64,000 nt of DNA, from contig JAFDZS010000010.1 of the NCBI GenBank assembly GCA_018266775.1, positions 307,983 to 371,982 on the forward strand. The letters are read 5' to 3'. Under the pieces are notes generated by a model. The model saw only the letters and a list, made by a program, of their open reading frames with translations. It was not told where the DNA came from and did not search any database. The position numbers and the translations under genes are program-made. Of this stretch, positions 50,058 through 58,833 are shown one piece after another; position 1 is the first letter of the stretch, and every line of letters begins with the position of its first letter. Source of the DNA: Bacteroidota bacterium (GTDB taxonomy: Bacteria; Bacteroidota; Bacteroidia; Chitinophagales; Chitinophagaceae).

Positions 50058-51200
50058 ATGGATAAGCGATTAAATGAGATTAATTACCGTTTGAGTGAAT
50101 ATTCAAAAGGACATTTTGATGGAGGGCTGGCGATATCTGAAAAATTAGATGAGGTGGATGCCATCATCAATGGTATCAATATGCTTGGCGAAGACCTCAA
50201 GGCCATTACCATCTCCCGTGATTATTTTAATAAAATATTTCATGCAGTTTCTGATATGGTTTTAATTATCACGCCAGCGGGTCTGATCCGTGACCTTAAT
50301 CAGGCAGCAGAACAGCAACTGGGTTATGAAAGAGGTGCTTTGTACGGTCAATCTGTATCCATATTGATGAAAGGTAGCATGGCCTGCTTCAGGAATATTT
50401 CCAGACAGTTAAAACAAACGGATGAACCTGTTTCCAGTGATAGTATACTGTTTACCAAAAAAAGGGCAGCCATTCACGTTAGAATCAATGTTTCCAATTT
50501 TAAGGATGAAAATAGAAAGCCACTGATTTTATTAACTGCAAGTGACATTACTTTCAGGGTGAAGACGGAGAACCTGATAATCCGGGCAATTATCGATACA
50601 CAGGAAAAGGAGCGGCACCGTCTTGCCCAGGATTTGCATGACAGTCTTAGCCAGCAATTGTCAGCGATCAAGTTTTATGTAAGTTCCACCGCAGAGGTTA
50701 CAAAGAATAAAGCGAATAAGGATATTTTGAATCAATCAAGTAAAGCCATGGGTGCAGTAATAGCAGATATGAGGAATGTTTGCTTTAACCTGATGCCGGG
50801 AACATTGGCTGAATTTGGGTTAGTCAAAGCTGTAAAGGAATTTTGTCATTACTCACTGTTCTGTAAAAAAATAAATTTTGTTATCAGGCAAAATACCTTG
50901 TTGCCGGAAATGTCTGCTGAATTAAAAATTGATTTGTACAGGGTGGTACAGGAATTTATTACCAATGCCATTAAACATGGAAAAGCCAGCAGGATTCAGA
51001 TTGCATTTGCCTATAATAGGCACCAGCTTAATTTGCAACTGGCAGACAATGGCTGTGGTTTTGATCCGCTGCATGCCGGTAAAGGTATGGGCTTACAGAA
51101 TGTGCACTCGAGGGTAAAATCACACGACGGTAAATTAAAGATCAGTAGTGTGATCAGTAAGGGTACACGTTATAAAATTGCGATTCCTGTCACAAACTGA
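50058..51200 (+). CDS. Soluble PAS histidine kinase (HisKA_3 / NarL-type)
   Basis: The start at 50058 (M-D-K-R-L-N-E-I) is chosen over an in-frame ATG at 49992 because the latter lies inside the upstream gene. The 380-residue product has no membrane helix. A PAS domain (about 58-165) precedes HisKA_3 with the phospho-acceptor His194 in Q-D-L-H-D-S-L-S-Q-Q-L. An HATPase domain follows with N-A-I-K-H-G near 300, D-N-G-C-G-F near 332 and G-M-G-L-Q-N near 345. It senses an intracellular or redox-type signal and phosphorylates the response regulator encoded 6 nt downstream. Confidence 0.9.
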   Translation: MDKRLNEINYRLSEYSKGHFDGGLAISEKLDEVDAIINGINMLGEDLKAITISRDYFNKIFHAVSDMVLIITPAGLIRDLNQAAEQQLGYERGALYGQSVSILMKGSMACFRNISRQLKQTDEPVSSDSILFTKKRAAIHVRINVSNFKDENRKPLILLTASDITFRVKTENLIIRAIIDTQEKERHRLAQDLHDSLSQQLSAIKFYVSSTAEVTKNKANKDILNQSSKAMGAVIADMRNVCFNLMPGTLAEFGLVKAVKEFCHYSLFCKKINFVIRQNTLLPEMSAELKIDLYRVVQEFITNAIKHGKASRIQIAFAYNRHQLNLQLADNGCGFDPLHAGKGMGLQNVHSRVKSHDGKLKISSVISKGTRYKIAIPVTN

Positions 51201-51205
51201 TAGCT

Positions 51206-51883
51206 ATGAAAAAAATAAATTTAAGAGAAGCTGCTTTTGTAAATGTATTGGTTATTGATGACCATAAAATGGTAAGGGATGGACTTAAACTTATGCTGCA
51301 GTCATTAAATAGATGGATGCCCTTCAAAGTTGTTGATGCTGAAACCGCCGAATCCGCTTTGGTTAAGATTAGTAAGACAAATTTTGAACTGATCATAATA
51401 GATTATCGTTTGCCTGGACTTTCGGGAGCAGAAGTGGTATACCGCATTTTGAGATTTAAACCTATGGCTAAAATACTCGTATTAAGCAGCTACGATGAAC
51501 TGGCCTATATCCAGAGTATGATTGATGCGGGTGCAAAAGGATATGTATTAAAAAGTATTGAACCTGCTGAAATGCTTAAAGCAATTAAAACAATACTTTC
51601 CGGTAAAGTTTATTACTGCAGCGAAGTAGCCGTAAAATTGATTGATGCTGCAGGTGACAGTACGATAAAAATTGATAAAGCAAAACAATTATTGACACGC
51701 AGGGAAATTGAAGTGCTCCGGATGATTGCTATGGAAATGACCAATGAAGAGATTGCGAAAAAACTTTTTGTAGCCAAAAGAACGATCGATTCACACCGGC
51801 AAAACCTGATCCATAAATTGCAGGTTAAAAATACGGTAGGGCTTGTAAAAGCTGCTTATCAGTTAGACTTAATATCCGGATAA
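51206..51883 (+). CDS. NarL/LuxR-family response regulator
   Basis: This is a 225-residue protein with a receiver domain (about 12-130), the phospho-acceptor Asp66 in I-I-I-D-Y-R-L-P-G, and acidic D-D near 18-19. A LuxR-type HTH (about 157-222) has L-T-R-R-E-I-E-V-L and E-E-I-A-K-K-L-F-V-A-K-R-T-I. It is the partner of the adjacent kinase. Target genes are not evident; the copper region that follows could be one, but nothing in the sequence proves it. Confidence 0.93.
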   Translation: MKKINLREAAFVNVLVIDDHKMVRDGLKLMLQSLNRWMPFKVVDAETAESALVKISKTNFELIIIDYRLPGLSGAEVVYRILRFKPMAKILVLSSYDELAYIQSMIDAGAKGYVLKSIEPAEMLKAIKTILSGKVYYCSEVAVKLIDAAGDSTIKIDKAKQLLTRREIEVLRMIAMEMTNEEIAKKLFVAKRTIDSHRQNLIHKLQVKNTVGLVKAAYQLDLISG

Positions 51884-52008
51884 AAATCTGTCATGAATGG
51901 ATTGGATAATAATCCCTGCTTTAAAATGTTAATTATGACCAAAATCATCTAAATACCTAATCTGGGATTGTAAAAAACAGTTACTGAAATACGATCTTTG
52001 GTATTGCA

Positions 52009-52395
52009 ATGAAAAAAATTACGCTCATATTCCTCATTACTATTTACAGCCTCTCTGTAGTAGGGCTTGGGGTACGTCAATTTTATTGTTGCGGTAAATT
52101 AAAATCTACCACTGTTACTTTTGTACAGGAGGTAAAGGAGAAATGCAGCAGTTCTAATGCAATGAAAGATTGCTGCAAAACAAAATACCAAAGCCTTAAA
52201 GTAAAAGACAGTCATTTTGGTACTGATGGTATTACTGGATTTGTAAAACATTTTACCATCCTGCATTCAACTGTGCCTTTTTTTCAGGAGACTGAATTAA
52301 TCAGCCAGCCGGTTACCATTGTATACAAAGATCATGCACCTCCCCCTCAGAATGGTGTGGCAGTTTACATTCGTAACTGCGTTTTCCTTATTTAG
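52009..52395 (+). CDS. HYC_CC_PP family protein, copy 1
   Basis: This is a 128-residue exported protein with a signal peptide (about 1-20), then Q-F-Y-C-C-G (H of the usual H-Y-C replaced by F), a C-C pair near 56-57, P-P-P near 109 and the C-terminal tail A-V-Y-I-R-N-C-V-F-L-I. The Cys-rich pattern suggests metal binding in the periplasm. It is paralogous to the gene at 54623, with an identical 13-residue C-terminus. A heavy-metal-binding-type gene follows, as in copy 2. Confidence 0.8.
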   Translation: MKKITLIFLITIYSLSVVGLGVRQFYCCGKLKSTTVTFVQEVKEKCSSSNAMKDCCKTKYQSLKVKDSHFGTDGITGFVKHFTILHSTVPFFQETELISQPVTIVYKDHAPPPQNGVAVYIRNCVFLI

Positions 52396-52494
52396 AATTA
52401 TATTTTTTTACACCAGGCAATATATTGCCCGGCTATTGGCATTATAATATGCCCTATCAATACATTCAAATTCTTACAATTAAAAAATACTACA

Positions 52495-52935
52495 ATGAAA
52501 TCTCTTAGAATACTGATGATGGCAGTTTTTTCCATCCTGACAATTTCCGCTATTGCTCAAAACCAATCTAAAAAAGAACAAATGAAAATGGAAGTGATGA
52601 AAATACAATCGTCTTCTAAAGTTTTTGTAAGTACGGGCGCATTTTTAAAAGCAGGGCTTTTGACCAGCCTGTCCGCAAAAGAGCAAATGAAAAGTAATGT
52701 AACAAAAACAAATAATACAGTTTCTGATTATTATGCAGGTGCTGTTAAATCACCACTCTGTCCTGACTGTCTTGTATATTCAACAGCTTCTCCTAAAGAA
52801 CAAATGAAACTTCGGGTAATGAACCTGGATAAATGTTCGATGAGCCCTGTAAAAGGTATAGCCGAAGCTGGCAAATGTTCCATCTGTGGTATGGGTATTT
52901 TACAGGTAAAAAGTAAAGTGCGCAATAGCAGGTAA
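52495..52935 (+). CDS. Degenerate heavy-metal-binding-domain repeat protein
   Basis: This is a 146-residue exported protein with a signal peptide (about 1-21). Three modules each begin K-E-Q-M-K (near 25, 62 and 101). Only the last retains a recognisable heavy-metal-binding domain (K-C-S-M-S-P...G-K-C-S-I-C-G-M-G-I-L), and there the His of C-P-M-H is lost. The first module has no Cys pair at all. It is a diverged paralogue of the three-domain protein at 55122 and probably binds metal weakly, if at all. Confidence 0.75.
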   Translation: MKSLRILMMAVFSILTISAIAQNQSKKEQMKMEVMKIQSSSKVFVSTGAFLKAGLLTSLSAKEQMKSNVTKTNNTVSDYYAGAVKSPLCPDCLVYSTASPKEQMKLRVMNLDKCSMSPVKGIAEAGKCSICGMGILQVKSKVRNSR

Positions 52936-52950
52936 TTTTGCTTTATCAGG

Positions 52951-52978
52951 CGGGCAGGCGATCTTCAATTCCTGCCTG
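52951..52978 (+). terminator. Possible hairpin terminator
   Basis: CGGGCAGG (52951-52958) pairs with CCTGCCTG (52971-52978), with one G-T pair, across a 12-nt loop, 16 nt after the preceding stop. No T-run follows, so this is tentative. Confidence 0.35.
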
Positions 52979-53171
52979 CTGAGCGTTGATTTAAAAAAGC
53001 CTTTTCGTTTATGCTTATTTTGGGTATCTTGAATAGGTGTTGGTTGATCATCCGCTTTAAAAATGAGTATCTTAAAAACCATTGGACAATTTTTCTGGCA
53101 GTTGCTTAAAATGATTTTTATAAGAAAAAAAAGTTGCTGCAAGCAACGTGTATTGTCTTTATTACAGGTAT

Positions 53172-54419
53172 ATGAACAAAGATTTAAACCAAGTCATCCG
53201 GCAGTACAAAGAAGATAACCAGTCTGTTTTCAATACCTGGTTTATCAATAATGAAGAACGGCTCAAAGCTTTTCGTTCTATTCGCCGGGGAGTGATGCAG
53301 GTAATAGAAGATATTAAAACGAAGCAGTTTCCCAATGATTTTAAAGGATCTTCGTTAGAGTTTGTGTTAACTTGTATAACAGAACAAAAGCAGGTGTTTG
53401 AAGGTGCAGCTCATCCTTTTTATTGGAAGCCCAAATTGCGAATACCTGATATTTATGAGAATGAAGCCAATAAACAGTCATTCGGACAATTTTTAGAGAA
53501 TTGCCTGAACGCAAAATCAGAAGAACCAATACTAAAAGAGATCATCAGGCTGGACAGTTTAAAAATTAAAGGACTTGGGCCATCAGTGGCAAGCATTTTG
53601 TATTTTCTGCACCCTACTATTATTCCGCCTTTTAATACGGCTATCATCAACGGGTTCAATTTCCTGTTTAAAGACAAAAAGAAATTAGGTAACTGGAGTG
53701 AATATTTGAAGCTGAGAGAAGTGATGGTGGATACAAATAATCAGCATCGGTCTGAATTATCCTCTGATTTAGGAGCCATTGCAGGATTGCTGTTTGAAAT
53801 TGGAACACAAAAACTGATATTGGGCACTGATGAATATTTATCTGAACCTGAGCGTAAAAAACTGGAAAAGTTAATAGAGAAACGGCAGCATGATGTAAAT
53901 GAAGAAAACGAAGAGGAAAACCTGCATACAGAAATGCAATATCATCTTTTGAAAATTGGCAACGCCCTGGGATACGATGTTATTGCTGCTTCTAACGACC
54001 GGTCCCGGTCTCATTGCGGTAATAGTTTTTCATTTATGAGTTTGCAGCAATTTCCCTCAATTAATTTAGACAGGGAAACTTTGAACACAGTAAAGCTGAT
54101 TGATGTCTTGTGGTTTCAAAAAGGAACCAGTAATGTAATTGCTGCTTTTGAAGTAGAAAAAAGTACCAGTATATATTCAGGGATTTTAAGGTTAACTGAT
54201 TTAAGTTATTCCATTGCTGATGGAGATGAAGTGTTTTATTTAATTGTGCCTGATAAAAGGGAGAAAGATGTGTGTATGCAATTATGCCGTCCGGCCATAA
54301 AGCAAAATAATGTGGTTATCAAATACATCCTGTTTTCTGAACTGCGTAATCATTGTGATGCTTTATGTAAGTTCGGGGAAAATCACCTGGTAATGGAAAA
54401 GATTGCAAAAAGGGTATGA
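53172..54419 (+). CDS. Putative PD-(D/E)xK nuclease with helix-hairpin-helix
   Basis: I choose the ATG at 53172 (M-N-K-D-L-N); a further Met at 53148 adds only eight atypical residues. The 415-residue product has an HhH-like segment [12 protein letters not shown] near 130. A C-terminal domain carries D311 and F-E327-V-E329-K-S-T-S-I-Y-S-G, a pattern I associate with restriction-endonuclease-like proteins. No methyltransferase is adjacent. It is inserted between the two copies of the duplicated metal cassette, in an otherwise metal-resistance region. A solo restriction or defence nuclease is the best guess. Confidence 0.65.
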   Translation: MNKDLNQVIRQYKEDNQSVFNTWFINNEERLKAFRSIRRGVMQVIEDIKTKQFPNDFKGSSLEFVLTCITEQKQVFEGAAHPFYWKPKLRIPDIYENEANKQSFGQFLENCLNAKSEEPILKEIIRLDSLKIKGLGPSVASILYFLHPTIIPPFNTAIINGFNFLFKDKKKLGNWSEYLKLREVMVDTNNQHRSELSSDLGAIAGLLFEIGTQKLILGTDEYLSEPERKKLEKLIEKRQHDVNEENEEENLHTEMQYHLLKIGNALGYDVIAASNDRSRSHCGNSFSFMSLQQFPSINLDRETLNTVKLIDVLWFQKGTSNVIAAFEVEKSTSIYSGILRLTDLSYSIADGDEVFYLIVPDKREKDVCMQLCRPAIKQNNVVIKYILFSELRNHCDALCKFGENHLVMEKIAKRV

Positions 54420-54435
54420 GCAAAACTGTTTCGGT

Positions 54436-54461
54436 ATTTGTGCAAGCCTGCTTGCACAAAT
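54436..54461 (+). terminator. Inverted repeat downstream of the nuclease gene
   Basis: ATTTGTGCAAGC and GCTTGCACAAAT are separated by CT, a perfect 12-bp dyad 17 nt after the nuclease stop. It probably terminates that transcript, although the T-run is lacking. Confidence 0.5.
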
Positions 54462-54622
54462 GATATATAATTGTTAGTTTAGCTTTAAGAAAATCCAATA
54501 GTCTAATTTCAGCATCCCAACTTGGGTGATTGTTGTGATAAATGTCATTAATAAAACAAACCTGAGTCATATTTTTAAGGATATTATAATGCTAATTTTA
54601 TGCGTCATATAGTAATTAAAAA

Positions 54623-55021
54623 GTGAAAAAAATCGCAGTAACCATATTAGCTTTGGTGTATCTCATCACTTCCACCGGTGTTGTTTTACAAATGCACTAC
54701 TGTATGGGCGAACTTGCCGGTTGGGGACTGGGAACTAATAAATCCCAGATCTGTAGTAATTGCGGCATGAAGGAAAGTAATGAGAAAGAGAAAGGTTGCT
54801 GCAAGGATAAGCATTTGCTTGTTAAAAATACTGCTGATCAAAAATTTACTGAGACGGGGTCATTTATTACTCCTATTTTTTCATTTGCCTTACCCGTTAA
54901 TTCTATTCAGGTTCCTTCTGACAACTTTTCCTGTGATACAGACGAAAAACCTGAAAATAGTGTCCCACTCCGAAGTAGCGGCGTTGCGGTATACATCCGC
55001 AATTGTGTTTTCCTGATTTAA
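54623..55021 (+). CDS. HYC_CC_PP family protein, copy 2
   Basis: This is a 132-residue exported protein starting at a GTG. A signal peptide (about 1-22) is followed by the full family pattern: M-H-Y-C-M-G near 24-29, C-S-N-C-G-M near 44, C-C near 58-59, and the tail G-V-A-V-Y-I-R-N-C-V-F-L-I. Unlike copy 1 it keeps the His of H-Y-C and adds a second Cys pair, so it is likely the functional copy. It is followed by a three-domain metal-binding protein and a metal efflux pump, which suggests copper or silver handling in the periplasm. Confidence 0.85.
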   Translation: MKKIAVTILALVYLITSTGVVLQMHYCMGELAGWGLGTNKSQICSNCGMKESNEKEKGCCKDKHLLVKNTADQKFTETGSFITPIFSFALPVNSIQVPSDNFSCDTDEKPENSVPLRSSGVAVYIRNCVFLI

Positions 55022-55121
55022 ACAATCATATTTTTTATGCCGGGCAATTTATTGTCAGGTTAGTGGCATTAATGGATGCCTATAAAATACGTTAATTCAC
55101 TTTACACAAAATTTTACAAAA

Positions 55122-55571
55122 ATGAAATCAATTAAAATGCTGCTGATGGCAGCTTTAACCATCATGTCAGTAAGTCTGTTCGCTCAAAACAAAGCGGGTA
55201 AAAAGGATGTAACAGTCCACAAAGTCTTTTATACCTGTCCTATGCATGATACTGTTGCAATGACCAAGCCGGGCAATTGTCCGATATGTGGCATGAAACT
55301 GCAGCTTTCAAAAAAAGAAGAAATGAAAATGGGTTCAAAAAAGAATTATTCCTGTCCCATACACGTAACAGTAGTAAGTGATAAGCCGGGAAAATGTTCT
55401 GAATGCGGCAAAGACCTTGTATTAACTCCAAAAGAAAAAATGAAAATGCAGGTAATGAAATTATATAACTGCCCAATGCACCCGGATGTGACCAGCGATA
55501 AGTCAGGTAAATGTCCGAAATGCGGGATGGATTTAACTGAGGTTAAAAAGAAAACCAATAAGAAAGACTAA
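55122..55571 (+). CDS. Exported protein with three heavy-metal-binding domains
   Basis: This is a 149-residue protein with a signal peptide (about 1-22) and three heavy-metal-binding domains, each of the Y-x-C-P-x-H ... C-x-x-C-G form, at about 37-60, 73-96 and 113-136. K-E-E-M-K and K-E-K-M-K spacers separate them. The second domain has C-G-K in place of C-G-M. It is probably a periplasmic copper or silver chaperone or sponge feeding the efflux pump that begins 44 nt downstream. Confidence 0.85.
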   Translation: MKSIKMLLMAALTIMSVSLFAQNKAGKKDVTVHKVFYTCPMHDTVAMTKPGNCPICGMKLQLSKKEEMKMGSKKNYSCPIHVTVVSDKPGKCSECGKDLVLTPKEKMKMQVMKLYNCPMHPDVTSDKSGKCPKCGMDLTEVKKKTNKKD

Positions 55572-55615
55572 GAGGGATTTTATAAGTAGAAATTAATCAA
55601 GAGAAAATCTGGACT

Positions 55616-56905
55616 ATGGTTGAAAAATTAATTGCTCTGGCTTTGCGCAACAGGTTCGTTGTTTTACTCATCGCCGGAGGACTGTTTGCGTATGGTATTT
55701 ATTCCATCAAACAAAATCCCATTGATGCTATTCCTGATTTAAGTGAGAACCAGGTGATTGTTTTTACAGAGTGGATGGGCCGCAGTCCGCAGGTTATTGA
55801 AGACCAGGTTACCTATCCGTTAGTAAGTAATCTTCAGGGCATTCCGAAGATCAAGAACATCAGAGGAACTTCTATGTTCGGAATGAGTTTTGTCTATGTA
55901 ATCTTTGAAGATAATGTAGATATCTATTGGGCAAGAACAAGAGTATTGGAACGGTTAAACTATGCACAACGATTGTTACCACAAGGTATCACGCCTACAT
56001 TGGGACCAGATGGCACTGGCGTGGGGCACATCTTTTGGTATCACCTCGATGCACCCAAAATGGATTTAGGAGAACAAAGGGCTTTACAGGACTGGTATGT
56101 AAAGTTTGCTTTGCAAACTGTTCCCGGAGTAGCAGAAGTAGCATCGTTTGGTGGTTTTGAAAAACAGTATCAACTGATAGTAGATCCGGTAAAATTGCAG
56201 TATTACAATATCTCCCTGATGGATGTAATGAATAAGGTAAAAGCCAATAATAATGATGTTGGAGGAAGAAAATTTGAAATGGCAGATATGGCCTATATCA
56301 TTCGGGGGTTAGGCTATATCAAAAATAAAGAAGATGTGGAGAGTATTGCTTTGGGGAATTATAATGGTATTCCTGTAAGGGTAAAAGACATAGGTTCAGT
56401 ACAAATGGGCGGTGATCTGCGTTTGGGCATATTTGATATGGATGGCAAAGGCGAAGTGGTCGGAGGTATTGTGGTAATGCGCTATGGAGAGAATGCGAAC
56501 AAAGTGATTGAAGCCGTAAAAGCAAAAATGACTGAAGTGCAAAAGGGTTTGCCGGAAGGAGTAACGTTTAAAACCTCCTACGACAGAAGTACATTAATAC
56601 AGGAGGCAATTGCTTCAGTAAAAGGAACATTAATTGAGGAGATCATTACTGTCTCCATTGTAGTACTCCTTTTTTTGTTTCACTGGCGCAGTGCGGTAAT
56701 CATACTCATTCAATTACCTATTTCAGTAGCAGCAGGTTTCATATTCCTTCAAATGTTTGGCATATCCTCTAACATCATGTCTTTAACAGGTATTGCATTG
56801 GCCATCGGTGTGGTGGTGGATGATGGTATCGTAATGGTGGAAAACGCCTACCGGCACATCAGCGAAGCCCAAACACTAAAAACTCAGTCATCTAATAAAG
56901 TATAA
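55616..56905 (+). CDS. CusA/CzcA-type RND efflux pump, N-terminal part
   Basis: This 429-residue product matches the first 40 percent of a CusA-type pump. TM1 lies at about 14-30 and the porter subdomains follow (W-M-G-R-S-P-Q-V-I-E near 51, G-P-D-G-T-G-V-G-H near 129). TM2-TM4 (about 340-420) include the proton-relay Asp pair in V-V-V-D-D-G-I-V-M-V-E-N. It stops at TAA just inside the cytoplasmic loop after TM4. The rest is encoded in another frame 2 nt downstream. Either a frameshift broke a normal ~1050-residue gene or the pump is made from two chains. Confidence 0.88.
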   Translation: MVEKLIALALRNRFVVLLIAGGLFAYGIYSIKQNPIDAIPDLSENQVIVFTEWMGRSPQVIEDQVTYPLVSNLQGIPKIKNIRGTSMFGMSFVYVIFEDNVDIYWARTRVLERLNYAQRLLPQGITPTLGPDGTGVGHIFWYHLDAPKMDLGEQRALQDWYVKFALQTVPGVAEVASFGGFEKQYQLIVDPVKLQYYNISLMDVMNKVKANNNDVGGRKFEMADMAYIIRGLGYIKNKEDVESIALGNYNGIPVRVKDIGSVQMGGDLRLGIFDMDGKGEVVGGIVVMRYGENANKVIEAVKAKMTEVQKGLPEGVTFKTSYDRSTLIQEAIASVKGTLIEEIITVSIVVLLFLFHWRSAVIILIQLPISVAAGFIFLQMFGISSNIMSLTGIALAIGVVVDDGIVMVENAYRHISEAQTLKTQSSNKV

Positions 56906-56907
56906 AC

Positions 56908-58833
56908 ATGGCAAAATGGTTTAAACGAAATAAGGATCCGTTGACATCTGAAGAAAGGGATGTGATTATAGAAAAGGCCTCCCAACAGGTTGGACCAGGG
57001 GTTTTCTATTCAACTATCATAGTGGTTACGTCTTTTCTTCCGGTATTCCTTTTAACTGGTATGGAAGGGAAACTTTTCCAACCCCTTGCCTGGACAAAAA
57101 CGTTTATCCTGTTGATAGATGCTTTTTTGGCAATTACATTAACACCCGTACTAATCTCCTTTTTTCTGAAAGGAAAATTAAAGCCCGAAAGTGCCAACCC
57201 CATTACAAGAACATTAGAAAGAATTTATACCCCCATTTTAAAATGGTGCTTGAGCTGGCGTAAAACAACAATAGGTATTAATCTTATTGCATTAACAGTG
57301 GGAATAATCATGATGACAAGATTAGGTTCTGAATTCATGCCGCCGTTGGATGAGGGCTCTCTATTATTTATGCCGGTTACTTTACCTGATGTTTCTAATT
57401 CAGAAGCTAAGAGATTATTGCAGGTACAGGATAAAATAATCAGTACTGTGCCCGAAGTTTCTCATGTATTGGGTAAAGCTGGCAGGGCAAATACTGCAAC
57501 AGACAATTCCCCTGTCAGTATGATTGAGACTATCATTTTGCTGAAACCCAAAAATGAATGGCGTAAAGGCATGACAAAAGATGACATTATCAATGAACTG
57601 AATGCTAAGTTGCAAATCCCCGGCATAACTAACGGTTGGACACAACCGATCATTAATCGGATTAATATGCTTTCTACGGGTATCCGAACTGATGTCGGGT
57701 TGAAAGTGTATGGACAAAACCTTGATACTATTTATGCATTTGCACAAACTATCAAAAAGCAATTAGAAGGAATTGACGGTGTAAAAGATCTGTATGTGGA
57801 ACCTATAACTGGGGGCAAATACATTGACATCGTTATCAAAAGGGATGAAATTGGAAGGTATGGGTTAAGCGTGGATGATGTGAATTTGGTTATTGAAAGC
57901 GCATTGGGCGGAATGAAACTCACCACTACCATTGAAGGCCGTCAGCGTTTTTCTGTCAATGCCAGGTATGGCCAGGATTTTCGTAACAACCTTGAATCAT
58001 TGAAAAGATTACAGGTGCAAACAATGAGTTTTGGACCCATACCATTGGAAGCGGTGGCAGATATAAAAATAACTGACGGGCCGCCTATGATCAATTCAGA
58101 AAATGCCATGCTCCGGGGAACAGTGTTATTTAATGTACGGGAAAGAGATTTGGGAAGCACAGTAGAGGATGCCCAAAAGAAACTCAACCAAATGATAACA
58201 AAGCTACCTAAAGGATATTTTTTAGAATGGAGCGGCCAGTGGGAAAACCAGATAAGGGCTAATAAAACATTGACCATGATTATGCCAATAGTTTTTGTCA
58301 TCATCTTCATGGTTTTGTATTTCACTTATCATTCTTTTAAAGAATCGCTGGTCACCATGATCACCGTTCCCTTTGCATTAATTGGCGGAGTGTTCATGGT
58401 GTATTTCTACGGCGTGAATTTGTCAGTGGCTGTAGCTGTTGGTTTTATTGCATTGTTTGGTATGGCGATAGAAACAGCCATGCTCATGACAATATACCTG
58501 AATGAAGCAATGCAGAATATGGTTGCAAAGTATGGTAACTCGAAAGAAACAGTAACACCTGCTATCATCAGGGAATATGTAATTGAGGGCGCTGCAAAAA
58601 GATTGCGGCCAAAACTAATGACGGTTTCTGTTGGACTGTTTGGTTTGATTCCCATTCTGTGGGCTACCGGCGTGGGAAGTGATATCATGCGTCCCATTAC
58701 TATACCATTAATTGGGGGAACTATTACTTCCACCATTTATGTCTTACTCATCACCCCCGTAATTTTTGAAATGATAAAAGAACGGGAATTAAAAAGAAAA
58801 GGTAAAATTGAATTAATAGATGTTAAAGAATAA
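56908..58833 (+). CDS. CusA/CzcA-type RND efflux pump, C-terminal part
   Basis: This 641-residue product begins in the cytoplasmic loop (L-T-S-E-E-R-D-V-I-I-E) and continues with TM5-TM7, the second porter domain (E-F-M-P-P-L-D-E-G-S near 141) and TM8-TM12 (about 480-625). Together the two parts reach the normal length and keep all usual segments. The ATG at 56908 is the first base after a 2-nt gap, and an in-frame stop at 56896 rules out a longer form. Metal-transporting sites cannot be checked by eye; neighbours suggest Cu/Ag. Confidence 0.88.
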   Translation: MAKWFKRNKDPLTSEERDVIIEKASQQVGPGVFYSTIIVVTSFLPVFLLTGMEGKLFQPLAWTKTFILLIDAFLAITLTPVLISFFLKGKLKPESANPITRTLERIYTPILKWCLSWRKTTIGINLIALTVGIIMMTRLGSEFMPPLDEGSLLFMPVTLPDVSNSEAKRLLQVQDKIISTVPEVSHVLGKAGRANTATDNSPVSMIETIILLKPKNEWRKGMTKDDIINELNAKLQIPGITNGWTQPIINRINMLSTGIRTDVGLKVYGQNLDTIYAFAQTIKKQLEGIDGVKDLYVEPITGGKYIDIVIKRDEIGRYGLSVDDVNLVIESALGGMKLTTTIEGRQRFSVNARYGQDFRNNLESLKRLQVQTMSFGPIPLEAVADIKITDGPPMINSENAMLRGTVLFNVRERDLGSTVEDAQKKLNQMITKLPKGYFLEWSGQWENQIRANKTLTMIMPIVFVIIFMVLYFTYHSFKESLVTMITVPFALIGGVFMVYFYGVNLSVAVAVGFIALFGMAIETAMLMTIYLNEAMQNMVAKYGNSKETVTPAIIREYVIEGAAKRLRPKLMTVSVGLFGLIPILWATGVGSDIMRPITIPLIGGTITSTIYVLLITPVIFEMIKERELKRKGKIELIDVKE

